Part shown: positions 56,664 through 64,000 of the stretch, one piece after another
How the letters are laid out: each line of letters begins with the position of its first letter
Numbering within the stretch: position 1 is the stretch's first letter
Assembly (NCBI GenBank): GCA_027493405.1
Contig: JAOSKV010000003.1
Span: 62,001-126,000 of the forward strand
DNA from: FEB-22 sp003105195
GTDB lineage: Bacteria; Pseudomonadota; Alphaproteobacteria; Rhizobiales; Xanthobacteraceae
DNA length: 64,000 nt
Direction of reading: 5' to 3'
Translations under genes and position numbers: made by a program
The notes under the pieces: generated by a model
The model's input: the letters and a program-made list of their open reading frames with translations, nothing else
Database searches by the model: none
What the model was told of the DNA's origin: nothing

Positions 56664-58293
56664 TCAGATCTCGGGCGCGTCGATCTCGACCAGACCGTGC
56701 TTGAGCAGGAAGTGCATCGCGCGGCGGGTCGCGATCTCGGCTTCCGCGCCCCTGCAGCGCGGCGACGCTCGCTCCAGGCTCGCGCGCGAGGCGGTCGAGC
56801 AGGCGGCACGCGAGCGGCCAGTCGACGGATGCCATGCGCGCGAGCGAGCCCAGCACGGACGCCGGGAGGCATTCGGCGCCGGCCTGCCGGCGCAGGCGCG
56901 TCTCGGCGTCGAGGCTGCCGGACGCATAGTGGCGGAAATGCCGTGTCGTGTCGGTGCGGTACGGCTGATAGCCGGTGGTCCGCGCCCGGCTCGCGCCGCG
57001 GCGTCGCTCCTCGCGCCACAGCTCCTGATGCGCGGCGATCACCACCTTCCAGTCGTAACGCGCGCGGGCCACCTCGGCGGCTCTCTCGCCCAGGCGTCGC
57101 CGCAGGTCCGGCGCGACGACCAGGCTCGCGAGACGGTCCACCAGCACCCGCAGGTCCAGCGCGGTCGTCTGCGCGGCGTGCGCCGCCGTCGTCCGGTAGC
57201 CGTGGAACAGGGCGGCGTCGACGACCGCGGGATCGGCCGCCGCCGCATAGGTCGGGACCAGGAACCCGGTCGCGCCGTCCTCGACGATCTCGCGGTAGCC
57301 GTTCCAGGCGGAGGCGACCACGGGCACGCCGCACGCCATGGCCTCGATCAGGGTGAGGCCGAACGTCTCCTGCAGATTGTCGGCCGGCGATACGAAGATG
57401 TCCGACATGCGATAGATGTCGACGACCTGGCCTCTGGGCACGCCGGTCCAGATCGCGACGCGCTCAGCGATGCCGAGCGACTGCGCGGCCGCCATCAGCA
57501 GCGCGGCATAACCCTCGGCCTGCTCCTCGCCGACGATCAGGAGCATGAGCGGCTGCGCCGGCACGGCGGCGCAGAGTCGCTGGAACGCGACCAGCAGGGG
57601 GAGCAGGTCGGCCTTGGTCCACGGGCTGAGGCGGCCCACATAGCCGAGGAGGATCGCGTCCGGCGCGATTCCATTGGCCGCGCGCAGGGCCTGCGAATCG
57701 CCGGCGCGGAAGCGCTCGGTGTCGATGCCGAGCGGGATCAGCGCGGTGCGCGGCAGCGCACGCGGGACCGCCGCGCCCTGCTCGACCTGGATCTCCTCGC
57801 TGATGCTGAGCAGCGCGGTCCGCACGTGCCGCGAGGGGCAGATCGCCACGTCCATGTCGTGGCTCGCGAAGGCGAGGTTGCGCGCGAGCAGCGGCTTGGT
57901 GTCGGCATCCGCGATGGCGTGGACGAGTCCGGTGATCGGGAACGGATGCGCCGCGAAGCGCTCCCGCAGATAGGCGATCTGCGAGGCGAACAGGTAGGGG
58001 AGCTGGAACACGTCGGGCGCGCGCTCGGCCACGCGTGCCGGCAGCTCGCGCGCCGCGACGACCTCGACCCGCGGATCGGCGCCGAGCGGCGCCGCGAGGG
58101 CCGCGCGCTGCGCCGCCGTCCCGGCCGCATGGATCGAGAGCCGGCGGAATTGCCCGTGACGGACGAGCGCGCGCAGCCATTCGGTTTCCGCGACATGCGC
58201 GCCGGTGACGATCGACGGGTCGACCTGGGTCGCCAGATAGGCGAGGGCGGGTTCCTCGGCTGGGTCGGCTCCCGGATCGGCGTGCGGCGGCAT
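56664..58293 (-). CDS. GT4-family glycosyltransferase with a C-terminal helical extension, frameshifted 3' end
   Basis: About 540 residues. The GT-B domain has LGYVGRLSPWTKADLLPLL and the E-x7-E donor-site motif in ETFGLTLIEAMACGVPVVAS, typical of retaining GT4 enzymes. After residue 400 a helical region (RHFRHYASGSLDAETRLRRQ) follows. The real end, LLKHGLVEIDAPEI at 56664, lies one frame over; removing one G from the run at 56749-56752 repairs it. No signal peptide or membrane helix. Neighbouring radical SAM genes suggest that it glycosylates the same peptide, perhaps on its serines. Confidence 0.85.
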
Positions 58294-58317
58294 CGGGAGT
58301 TCCGGACGATCAGGCGC

Positions 58318-59397
58318 TCACGCGGCCTCGGTCGCCGCGAGCGCCTCCGACATCTCGATGAGGAGCTTCTCGGCGGCGCCGCGCGCCAGAGGGTTGTCGG
58401 TGAACTCGAGGCAGGCGTCGCACTGGTTGGTGTAGGGCCGGGTCTGCAGGGCGGGCTCGCGCTTGCGCAGCTCCTGCAGGATCCCGTAGGGCCCGAGCAC
58501 GCTCAGCAGGTTGAAGAACAGGTCGTGCTTCAGGTCCTCGAGGATGGCCGCAATCTCGTCCACCGAGCGGCCGGTCAGGTCGTCCTGGATCATGAGCCCG
58601 GCCCGCTCGGGCGGGGCGCCGAGCACCGAGCCGCAGCAAGGATAGACGAAGCCGTAGGGGGAAACCGCGACGATGCGTCCCGCGAACTGGCAGCCGCCGG
58701 TCGGCGGGTGGTCGGGATAGTAATAGCGGTCGACATGGGTCCGCGCGCGCCCCACGGGGCTGGTCGGCAGCACGTTGACGAAGCAGGAATCGACGACCGC
58801 GAGCGGCAGCGCCAGCGCCTCGGCCAGCATCTCGCGGCGCTCGCGCACGTCGTCGGGGTCCGCCATGGTGTTGACGACCACCCGGATCCCGAGCTCGAGG
58901 GCCTGCGTCACCGCGGTGCGGATCTTCTCCGCCTTCACGTAGGGCGCATGGAAGCGGTCGTAGCTCACGCAGAGCGTCCGCAGGCCCCTTTCGCCCAGCT
59001 CCGCGAGCGTGGCGCGCGTGCGTCCGGCATCCGCCACCCAGGCCGCGGAGGTGACCGCCTCGCTCGGCATGCCCCGTTCCAGCGCGAAGGCGGCGAGGCG
59101 CTTCATGGTGTCGAGCTGCAGGAACGGCTCGCCGCCCGAGAACGACAGGCCGGGCGGCGGCGACTGGCGCGAGATCGCCGCGATGACGCGCTCGGCCGTG
59201 CCGGGGTCGAGGGTGGCGGTCGCCTTGGGCGAGCTCTCGAAGATGCAATGGTCGCACACCGCCGGGCAGCGATAGGTGAGCAGCAGCGTCAGGCAGGCGA
59301 AGTCGCGGTTGCGCTCCACGAGTCCGCGGGCGGCGGCGCGGTTCTCCTGCGTCAGCCGGTACGACAAGCCCTGCCGGCGGAGGTCCTGCGCGCTCAT
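58318..59397 (-). CDS. Radical SAM enzyme, paralogue 1
   Basis: 359 residues. The cluster motif C44-x3-C48-x2-C51 (TYRCPAVCDHCIFE) and the SAM-binding GLSFSGGEPFLQL are intact. The C-terminal part has FVYPCCGSVLGAPPERAG and NQCDACLEFTDN, extra cysteines that may bind a second cluster. It overlaps the next radical SAM gene by four bases. The two share about half their positions by eye (DHCIFESSP, SVDEIAAILE), so they arose by tandem duplication, with possibly one modification each. The target is likely the precursor upstream. Confidence 0.9.
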   Translation of the reverse strand: MSAQDLRRQGLSYRLTQENRAAARGLVERNRDFACLTLLLTYRCPAVCDHCIFESSPKATATLDPGTAERVIAAISRQSPPPGLSFSGGEPFLQLDTMKRLAAFALERGMPSEAVTSAAWVADAGRTRATLAELGERGLRTLCVSYDRFHAPYVKAEKIRTAVTQALELGIRVVVNTMADPDDVRERREMLAEALALPLAVVDSCFVNVLPTSPVGRARTHVDRYYYPDHPPTGGCQFAGRIVAVSPYGFVYPCCGSVLGAPPERAGLMIQDDLTGRSVDEIAAILEDLKHDLFFNLLSVLGPYGILQELRKREPALQTRPYTNQCDACLEFTDNPLARGAAEKLLIEMSEALAATEAA

Positions 59398-60485
59398 GCG
59401 GCGTCCAATGCCAGGCGCTGCGCGCATTCCTGCAGGTAGGCGCGCGCCTCCTCGACCACCGCCGGATTGGCGGTGAACTCGAGACAGGCGTCGCACGCGC
59501 CGACATAGCGGTCGCGCACCGCGATCGCGGGGTTGCGTCGCTTGAGCTCCATGAGCAGGCGGTACGGTCCGAGCGCCTGCAGGATCTTGAAGAACAGGTC
59601 GCTCTTGAGCTCTTCCAGGATGGCGGCGATCTCGTCGACGCTGCGCGTGCCGAGGTCGTCCTGGATGAACAGCCCCGCGGTCTCGGGCTTCTCGCCCAGC
59701 ACCATGCCGCAGCATGGATAGAGGAAGCCGTAGGGCGAGAGCGTGACGATCTCGGTCGCCATCGGGCAACCTTCGTTCATGTCCTTGCTCGGGTCGTAGA
59801 CGTAGTCGTCCACCATGTCGCGCGCGCGTCCGACCGGGGTCGTGACCAGGGGATTGACCTGGAATTCGCGGATCACGGATTCGGGAAGGTCGAGGGTCGC
59901 GGCCAGATAGGCGACGATCGCATCGTCGCCGCCGTAGTGCATGGATTCGTCCTTCTGGGTGTTGACGATGACGTGCAGGCCGGCCTCGCGCGCCGCGAGG
60001 ATCGCGGTGCGCATCTTGGCGGCCTTCACGAAAGGCGTGTGGAACCGGTCCACGCTGGTGCAGTAGGTCTTCATGCCGCAGGCGAGCAGGTCGGCGAGGA
60101 CCGCGCGCGCCTGCGCATGGTCGTGGACCCAGGCGCTGGAGCTGATCACCTCGGAGATCATGCCGCGCTCGGCCGCGAAGAGGACGAGCTCGCGCATCTC
60201 CTTCAGGCGCAGGAACGGCTCGCCGCCCGAGAAGCCCACCACGGGCGGCGGGTTCTGGCGCGAGGCCGCCTCGATCAGGCGGCGCGCGACCGCGACGTCC
60301 ACCTTGGCCTTGTTGCGCGGGCTGCTCTCGAAGATGCAGTGGTCGCAGGTCGCCGGGCAGCGATAGGTGAGCAGGATCGTGATGCTGGAGATGCGGTCGC
60401 GGTTGAGCAGATCGGTGCCGGCGAGACGGCCGGTCCAGAAATCCGCGAGACCGCGGTCGCGGCGCAGCTCAGGCGTCTGGTACAT
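59394..60485 (-). CDS. Radical SAM enzyme, paralogue 2
   Basis: 363 residues. C43-x3-C47-x2-C50 (TYRCPATCDHCIFE), SAM site VVGFSGGEPFLRLKEM, and a C-terminal FLYPCCGMVLGEKPE with GACDACLEFTAN. Close paralogue of the next gene. The start overlaps the stop of the SPASM gene by 17 bases, so the three radical SAM genes are translationally coupled. The paired CC and CxxC in the tail may replace a SPASM domain. Confidence 0.9.
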   Translation of the reverse strand: MYQTPELRRDRGLADFWTGRLAGTDLLNRDRISSITILLTYRCPATCDHCIFESSPRNKAKVDVAVARRLIEAASRQNPPPVVGFSGGEPFLRLKEMRELVLFAAERGMISEVISSSAWVHDHAQARAVLADLLACGMKTYCTSVDRFHTPFVKAAKMRTAILAAREAGLHVIVNTQKDESMHYGGDDAIVAYLAATLDLPESVIREFQVNPLVTTPVGRARDMVDDYVYDPSKDMNEGCPMATEIVTLSPYGFLYPCCGMVLGEKPETAGLFIQDDLGTRSVDEIAAILEELKSDLFFKILQALGPYRLLMELKRRNPAIAVRDRYVGACDACLEFTANPAVVEEARAYLQECAQRLALDAA

Positions 60486-61983
60486 GGGAGCGTCCCGTCA
60501 GCATGCGCGCGATCGCGCCCCAGTTGCGCAGGACCAGGCTGGTCTCGGCGTGCAGGTCGTCGCAGAAGGGATTCATGTAGGCGCCGGACTTCTTGTGGCC
60601 GCGCACCTCGCAGCCGCCGCCGCAGATCGGCGAGACCGCGCATTCGCTGCACTGGGGCATCGAGAAGGCGGACCGCCCGCGGTACTGGGCGAGATGCGCC
60701 TCGTCCACGGAGATCTCGGGCCAGAAGCGTCCGACCGAGAATTTCGGATCGCCGATGGTCTCGTAGCAGGTGTAGATGAGGCCGTCCTGGTCGAAGCAGG
60801 TCAGGTCGACATTGGCCTCGCAATGGTAGAACACCGGCATCGGCAGCATCTCCTCGCCGGCGCGCAGGCCGTTGAACAGGAACAGGCTGCGCCAGTCGAT
60901 ATAGGAGATGCGCGGCGCGTAGGGGCGGTCCTTCAGCGCCTCCATCAGGGCGGAGAGCACGCGGAACTTGGGCGGGATGCCGTCGTCGATCTCGCCGGTC
61001 TTGTTCTGGAGCGGCGCCACCGCCAGCGTGAAGCCGTGCGCGAAGCGCGGGTCGGAGAAGATGCGGTCCGCCAGCCGGACGAAGCTCTCCACGGTCCCGG
61101 TGTTCACCAGGAAGCGCAGGAAGATGCCGCCCGAGCGCATCTGCGCGACGTCGGCGAGCACGTCGAAGAGGCCGTGCAGCTTCTGGCCGGCACGGGTCAA
61201 GAGCGGCCCGGCCTCGGGAAACTCGGCGCCGTCGACCGTCACCTGGATCGAGGGGGCGTAACGGGCGACCTCGGCCTTGAAGGCGCCGAGCTCGCGCCCG
61301 TTGCTGGTGAAGTGCAGCTGGAAGCCCCGCTCCCGGGTCCGCTCGCCGATCGCCTGGACGAGGGCGTGGAACTGCGGCTTGTCGATCAGCGGCTCGCCGC
61401 CGAACAGCGAGACGGTGGCGCCCTTCTTGCCGCGCTCGCGCATGTCCCGATCGATGAAGCGGAAGGCGGCGTCGACCACTTCGACGCTCATCAGGTTGGT
61501 CTTCTGCCGCGCGTTGCCGTGCTCGATGACCTGCCAGCAGTACTTGCAGGTCAGGTTGCACTTGAGCGTGAGGCCGAACATGTACTTGGCGTGCTCGTAG
61601 GCGACGGCCTCTTCCTTCGACTTGCGCGCCCAGAGCCGTGCGCAGGCGTCCTCGATCTCGCGCGACTCCACGTAGTAGCCGCGATCGACCAGGGTTGCGT
61701 AGAGCGGGTCGGAGGGATCGAGGTCCGCCTGCCGGGACTCCTTGACGTAGCGCGCGACGCGCTCGGAGACGATGTCGACCGCGCCCGTGAAGGAGTTCAG
61801 CAGGATGCCGCGGCCATCGCCCCAGCTCTCCGCCAGGGTGTAGCGGCTGCGGTAGAGCGCGGAGGCGGCTGCGCTCGTGCGCGCGGCGTCCGCCTCGCGG
61901 TGACGCGTGTCGAGCCCGTCCACCGGGTCGATCGCGTCGACCGGCTCGAGCACATCGACAGCTTCCTGATCGCGTGCCGTCAC
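60469..61983 (-). CDS. Radical SAM/SPASM peptide-modifying enzyme
   Basis: 504 residues. C142-x3-C146-x2-C149 (LKCNLTCKYCWQ), SAM site VSLFGGEPLIDKPQF, and a SPASM-type tail: CFDQDGLIYTCYE, CSECAVSPICGGGCEVRG and MNPFCDD. The 110-residue N-terminal part (SRYTLAESWGDGRGILLNSFTGAVD) resembles the N-terminal domain often seen in RiPP maturases, which may bind the leader. SPASM enzymes make thioether, C-C or C-O links in peptides. It is the first enzyme gene after the precursor, so probably the primary maturase. Confidence 0.92.
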   Translation of the reverse strand: MTARDQEAVDVLEPVDAIDPVDGLDTRHREADAARTSAAASALYRSRYTLAESWGDGRGILLNSFTGAVDIVSERVARYVKESRQADLDPSDPLYATLVDRGYYVESREIEDACARLWARKSKEEAVAYEHAKYMFGLTLKCNLTCKYCWQVIEHGNARQKTNLMSVEVVDAAFRFIDRDMRERGKKGATVSLFGGEPLIDKPQFHALVQAIGERTRERGFQLHFTSNGRELGAFKAEVARYAPSIQVTVDGAEFPEAGPLLTRAGQKLHGLFDVLADVAQMRSGGIFLRFLVNTGTVESFVRLADRIFSDPRFAHGFTLAVAPLQNKTGEIDDGIPPKFRVLSALMEALKDRPYAPRISYIDWRSLFLFNGLRAGEEMLPMPVFYHCEANVDLTCFDQDGLIYTCYETIGDPKFSVGRFWPEISVDEAHLAQYRGRSAFSMPQCSECAVSPICGGGCEVRGHKKSGAYMNPFCDDLHAETSLVLRNWGAIARMLTGRSHVPDA

Positions 61984-62103
61984 CTGCGTTCCCCATCCCG
62001 GCCCGGCGCGCAGGCTCGTCCGCCCGCGCGCGCAGGCGCAGCCAGGAGCCTGCGATGCTTTCGAAGTGTCGCGGGCGACAGGTTCCGCGGAACCTGGCTC
62101 TCG

Positions 62104-62286
62104 TCAGTGATGCGAGACGGTGGAGACCGGGCTGACGACGGAGACGTCGGCGCAGCAGATGTTCTTGTTGAACTCGGCGCCGCCGCCCTTCGCCTCCTCG
62201 AAGGTGATCTCCAGACGCGAGACCACGTCTTCGATCTTGGCTCCCTTCGGAATCTGGATCCTGATCTTGGTCACGGGAGTAGCCAT
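62104..62286 (-). CDS. Putative RiPP precursor peptide with four Val-Ser-X repeats
   Basis: 60 residues. The first 33 look like a leader (MATPVTKIRIQIPKGAKIED, then helical VVSRLEITFEEAK), followed by GGG at 34-36, a CC pair at 44-45, and the end D-VSV-VSP-VST-VSH-H. The four VSx triplets are exact. A strong ribosome site (GAGGAG) lies before it. It sits between two SPASM-type radical SAM genes on the same strand. I find no family match, so precursor identity is inferred from size, position and the repeated core; Ser, Val or Cys residues are likely modification sites. Confidence 0.75.
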   Translation of the reverse strand: MATPVTKIRIQIPKGAKIEDVVSRLEITFEEAKGGGAEFNKNICCADVSVVSPVSTVSHH

Positions 62287-62357
62287 TTCGCGATCTCCTC
62301 GCAGAGGTTCAATCAGATCTCGGTGTTCATTCCTGTGGGGCAGCTTGCGAACGCACC

Positions 62358-62384
62358 ACTATCAAATCTAAGGTTGTGAGTCAA
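62358..62384 (-). promoter_or_regulatory. Possible promoter for the precursor gene
   Basis: On the minus strand TTGACT (62384-62379), 15 bases, then GATAGT (62363-62358) stands 72 bp before the precursor start. The -35 overlaps the stop of the upstream radical SAM gene. A separate promoter would raise peptide output over enzyme. Confidence 0.35.
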
Positions 62385-63853
62385 TCGACAGAGTTGAATC
62401 CGCCTGTGCGCAGTCGCGCGATGCGCGCGGACACGCGCGCGATCTGCTCCTGCCAGGCCTGCAGCGCGAAGGCGGTGCGCGCATACAGCGCGTCTGCATC
62501 GCCGGAATCGGTCCGCGGCGCCCGGCAGTGCGGGCAGGGGTCGGCGCCGGCGTGGACGAACTGGCGGCAGGCCTCGCACAGCTCGAGGCCGCCGCCGCGA
62601 AGCGGCACGGCCGGCTCCGACTCGTAGACCGTCTGGTCGAGCACGCGGCCCGCCGCGTCCTCGACCAGGATGTCGAACTCGCCGTAGTCGAAGGGACGTC
62701 CTTCGGGGTGCCGGCGCTGCACGATGCGCTCGCGCCAGCCGCGTTCGGCGAGCCGCAGCACCCGGTAGTGGCAGTAGGGATTGTTGCCCGGCCCGCGCCC
62801 GAGGGCGTGGGCCGTCCAGGTGCAGCCGCCGCGGCAGATGTCGGCGTAGTAGCAGGCGCGGCAATAGCCCGACAGGCGTGCGCGGCTGCGCTCGGGCGCG
62901 CGCATGAAGCTCAGCTCGGCGGCGCGCGCCCAGATTTCGGCGAGCGGCGTGTCGCGCACGTTCCCTCCCGCGTAGTCCCGGGTCGGAAGGGACGGGCAGC
63001 CCTTGATGGTTCCGTCGGCCTCGATGCCGAGCGCGGTCCGGCCCGCATGACAACCGCCGTAGTATTCGACGCGTCCCGTCACCGAGCGCCAGATGGCCTC
63101 GTAGGGACCGAAGTAGCCGATATTGTTGCCGGGCTGGAGGCGCAGGCCGTGCCGCGCCGCCTCGCGGTGCAGCTCGGCGAGCAGCGGCATCAGCTCCTTC
63201 AGGCGGAACGGCTGCAGCAGGAGCTCCGGATCGTCCGCCGCGTTGCCCATGGCCACGGTCAGCTGCAGCTGCCAGGCGGTGGCGCCGGCCGCGACGATGG
63301 CGGTCATGATCTCGCGCAGCCGCTCGGCATTGCGGGCATTGATCTGGGTGTTGACGGTCGCGCTCAGGCCGTGGCGGCGGAACGCCTCGAGCACGCGAAT
63401 GGCGTGGGCGTGGCTTCCCGGCACGCCGCGCAGGCGGTCGTGGATCTCCGGCGGCCCGTCGATCGAGACGCCGGCCGCGCGCAGGCCGGCGCGGGCCGCC
63501 GCCGCGATCGTCGCCTCGTCGAGGTTGCGGCCTCCGGTCTGCAGCCCGCACAGCATGCCGCGCTGCGCGATCCGCTCGACCAGCGCGAGCCAGTCGCGGC
63601 GCAGGAAAGCCTCGCCGCCGATCAGCGTGATCTCGCGCGTGCCGAGCGCGTGCAGCTCGTCGATCAGCGCGAGACACTCCGCGGTGCTCAGCTCGGCGGC
63701 GCGCGGCCGTCCGGCGCGCGATCCGCAATGGGCGCAGCGCAGGTTGCAGGCGAGGGTGATCTCCCAGACCACGTAGACGGGGCAGCGGCCCTCGTCGCCG
63801 TCGCGCGGCGCGCGCACCGGGAATTGACGCGAGGGGGCCGGCCGGGGCATCAT
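62381..63853 (-). CDS. Radical SAM/SPASM enzyme with C-terminal zinc-ribbon-like tail
   Basis: 490 residues from ATG 63853. C36-x3-C40-x2-C43 (LACNLRCAHCGSR), SAM site ITLIGGEAFLRRDW, and a SPASM tail: GTIKGCPSLPTRDY, then GYCRACYYADICRGGCTW and NPYCHYR. After residue 420 comes a CEACRQFVHAGADPCPHC segment that looks like a zinc ribbon, uncommon in this family. It is the first gene of the minus-strand cluster, 94 bp before the precursor. An earlier start at 63949 would cross into the divergent gene and is unlikely. Confidence 0.9.
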   Translation of the reverse strand: MMPRPAPSRQFPVRAPRDGDEGRCPVYVVWEITLACNLRCAHCGSRAGRPRAAELSTAECLALIDELHALGTREITLIGGEAFLRRDWLALVERIAQRGMLCGLQTGGRNLDEATIAAAARAGLRAAGVSIDGPPEIHDRLRGVPGSHAHAIRVLEAFRRHGLSATVNTQINARNAERLREIMTAIVAAGATAWQLQLTVAMGNAADDPELLLQPFRLKELMPLLAELHREAARHGLRLQPGNNIGYFGPYEAIWRSVTGRVEYYGGCHAGRTALGIEADGTIKGCPSLPTRDYAGGNVRDTPLAEIWARAAELSFMRAPERSRARLSGYCRACYYADICRGGCTWTAHALGRGPGNNPYCHYRVLRLAERGWRERIVQRRHPEGRPFDYGEFDILVEDAAGRVLDQTVYESEPAVPLRGGGLELCEACRQFVHAGADPCPHCRAPRTDSGDADALYARTAFALQAWQEQIARVSARIARLRTGGFNSVD

Positions 63854-63914
63854 ACGACCATTGATTGTAAACCAATCCGACGCATCTTGCCCGAAACAGG
63901 GAAGGAGTCCAGCC

Positions 63915-64000
63915 ATGGCCACAGGTGGTTTCCCGACCGGCGTGGGCATCCTCTATGGCGTCGTCATCAGCGAGCTCCTGGGGCGGGAGAGCGTCTCGGT
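63915..64000 (+). CDS. Start of a divergent gene, truncated by the window end
   Basis: AAGGAG lies ten bases before ATG 63915. The visible product begins MATGGFPTGVGILYG and continues VVISELLGRESVS, 28 residues to the edge. No family is recognised. It diverges from the radical SAM gene with 61 bp between, so the shared promoter may serve both; it could belong to the cluster. Confidence 0.5.
   Translation, partial: MATGGFPTGVGILYGVVISELLGRESVS

Overview
The window comes from a high-GC alphaproteobacterium. The evidence is a CtrA response regulator, a SciP (DUF1153) CtrA inhibitor, a FlbD-type flagellar activator and a cluster of GANTC (CcrM-type) sites next to ctrA, with a flagellar gene set in alphaproteobacterial order. 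The exact order cannot be fixed from the sequence. The assembly carries many single-base indels, mostly in G or C runs, and two stretches of meaningless G/C homopolymer (8065-8107 and 27428-27562). About a dozen genes are therefore split between frames. I treat most of these as read or assembly errors and give the span of the repaired gene.

Layout. 1-9.7 kb: a truncated PepSY membrane protein and a DMT transporter, then a sulfur-handling operon (sterol desaturase-like protein, VTT-rhodanese fusion, DsrE protein, cysteine desulfurase, nucleoside phosphorylase, methyltransferase) divergent from an ArsR-rhodanese repressor across a 20-bp palindrome, then a cNMP-binding/patatin phospholipase. 9.6-15.1 kb: a phosphopantetheinyl transferase, a GNAT acetyltransferase and a large Pls/PosA-type membrane NRPS, preceded by 14-bp tandem repeats. 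15.5-35.2 kb: ctrA, fliI-fliJ, an ECF sigma/anti-sigma pair, flhA, gnd-gntK, flbD-fliN-fliH-fliG-fliF, sciP, flgD and fliK. CtrA-like boxes and a shared palindrome before flhA and fliF suggest one CtrA/SciP/FlbD circuit.

35.3-41 kb: housekeeping genes (mnmA, PmtA-like methyltransferase, LemA/DUF2207 pair, hydratase, DUF6494). 41-54.2 kb: a catabolic island, with two SDR dehydrogenases and a TetR regulator facing a nine-step operon: a split B12-dependent acyl-CoA mutase, an enoyl-CoA hydratase, a complete Liv-type ABC importer, an acyl-CoA synthetase and a MeaB-type G-protein chaperone. The mutase lacks the residues that bind methylmalonyl-CoA, so its substrate is probably unusual.

54.2-64 kb: a gene cluster on the minus strand that looks like an undescribed ribosomal peptide (RiPP) pathway. 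It holds a 60-residue precursor ending in four tandem Val-Ser-X triplets, four radical SAM enzymes (two with SPASM-type cysteines, two tandem paralogues), a GT4 glycosyltransferase, two trypsin-fold proteases and a small beta-sandwich-like protein. A new gene starts on the plus strand at the right edge.
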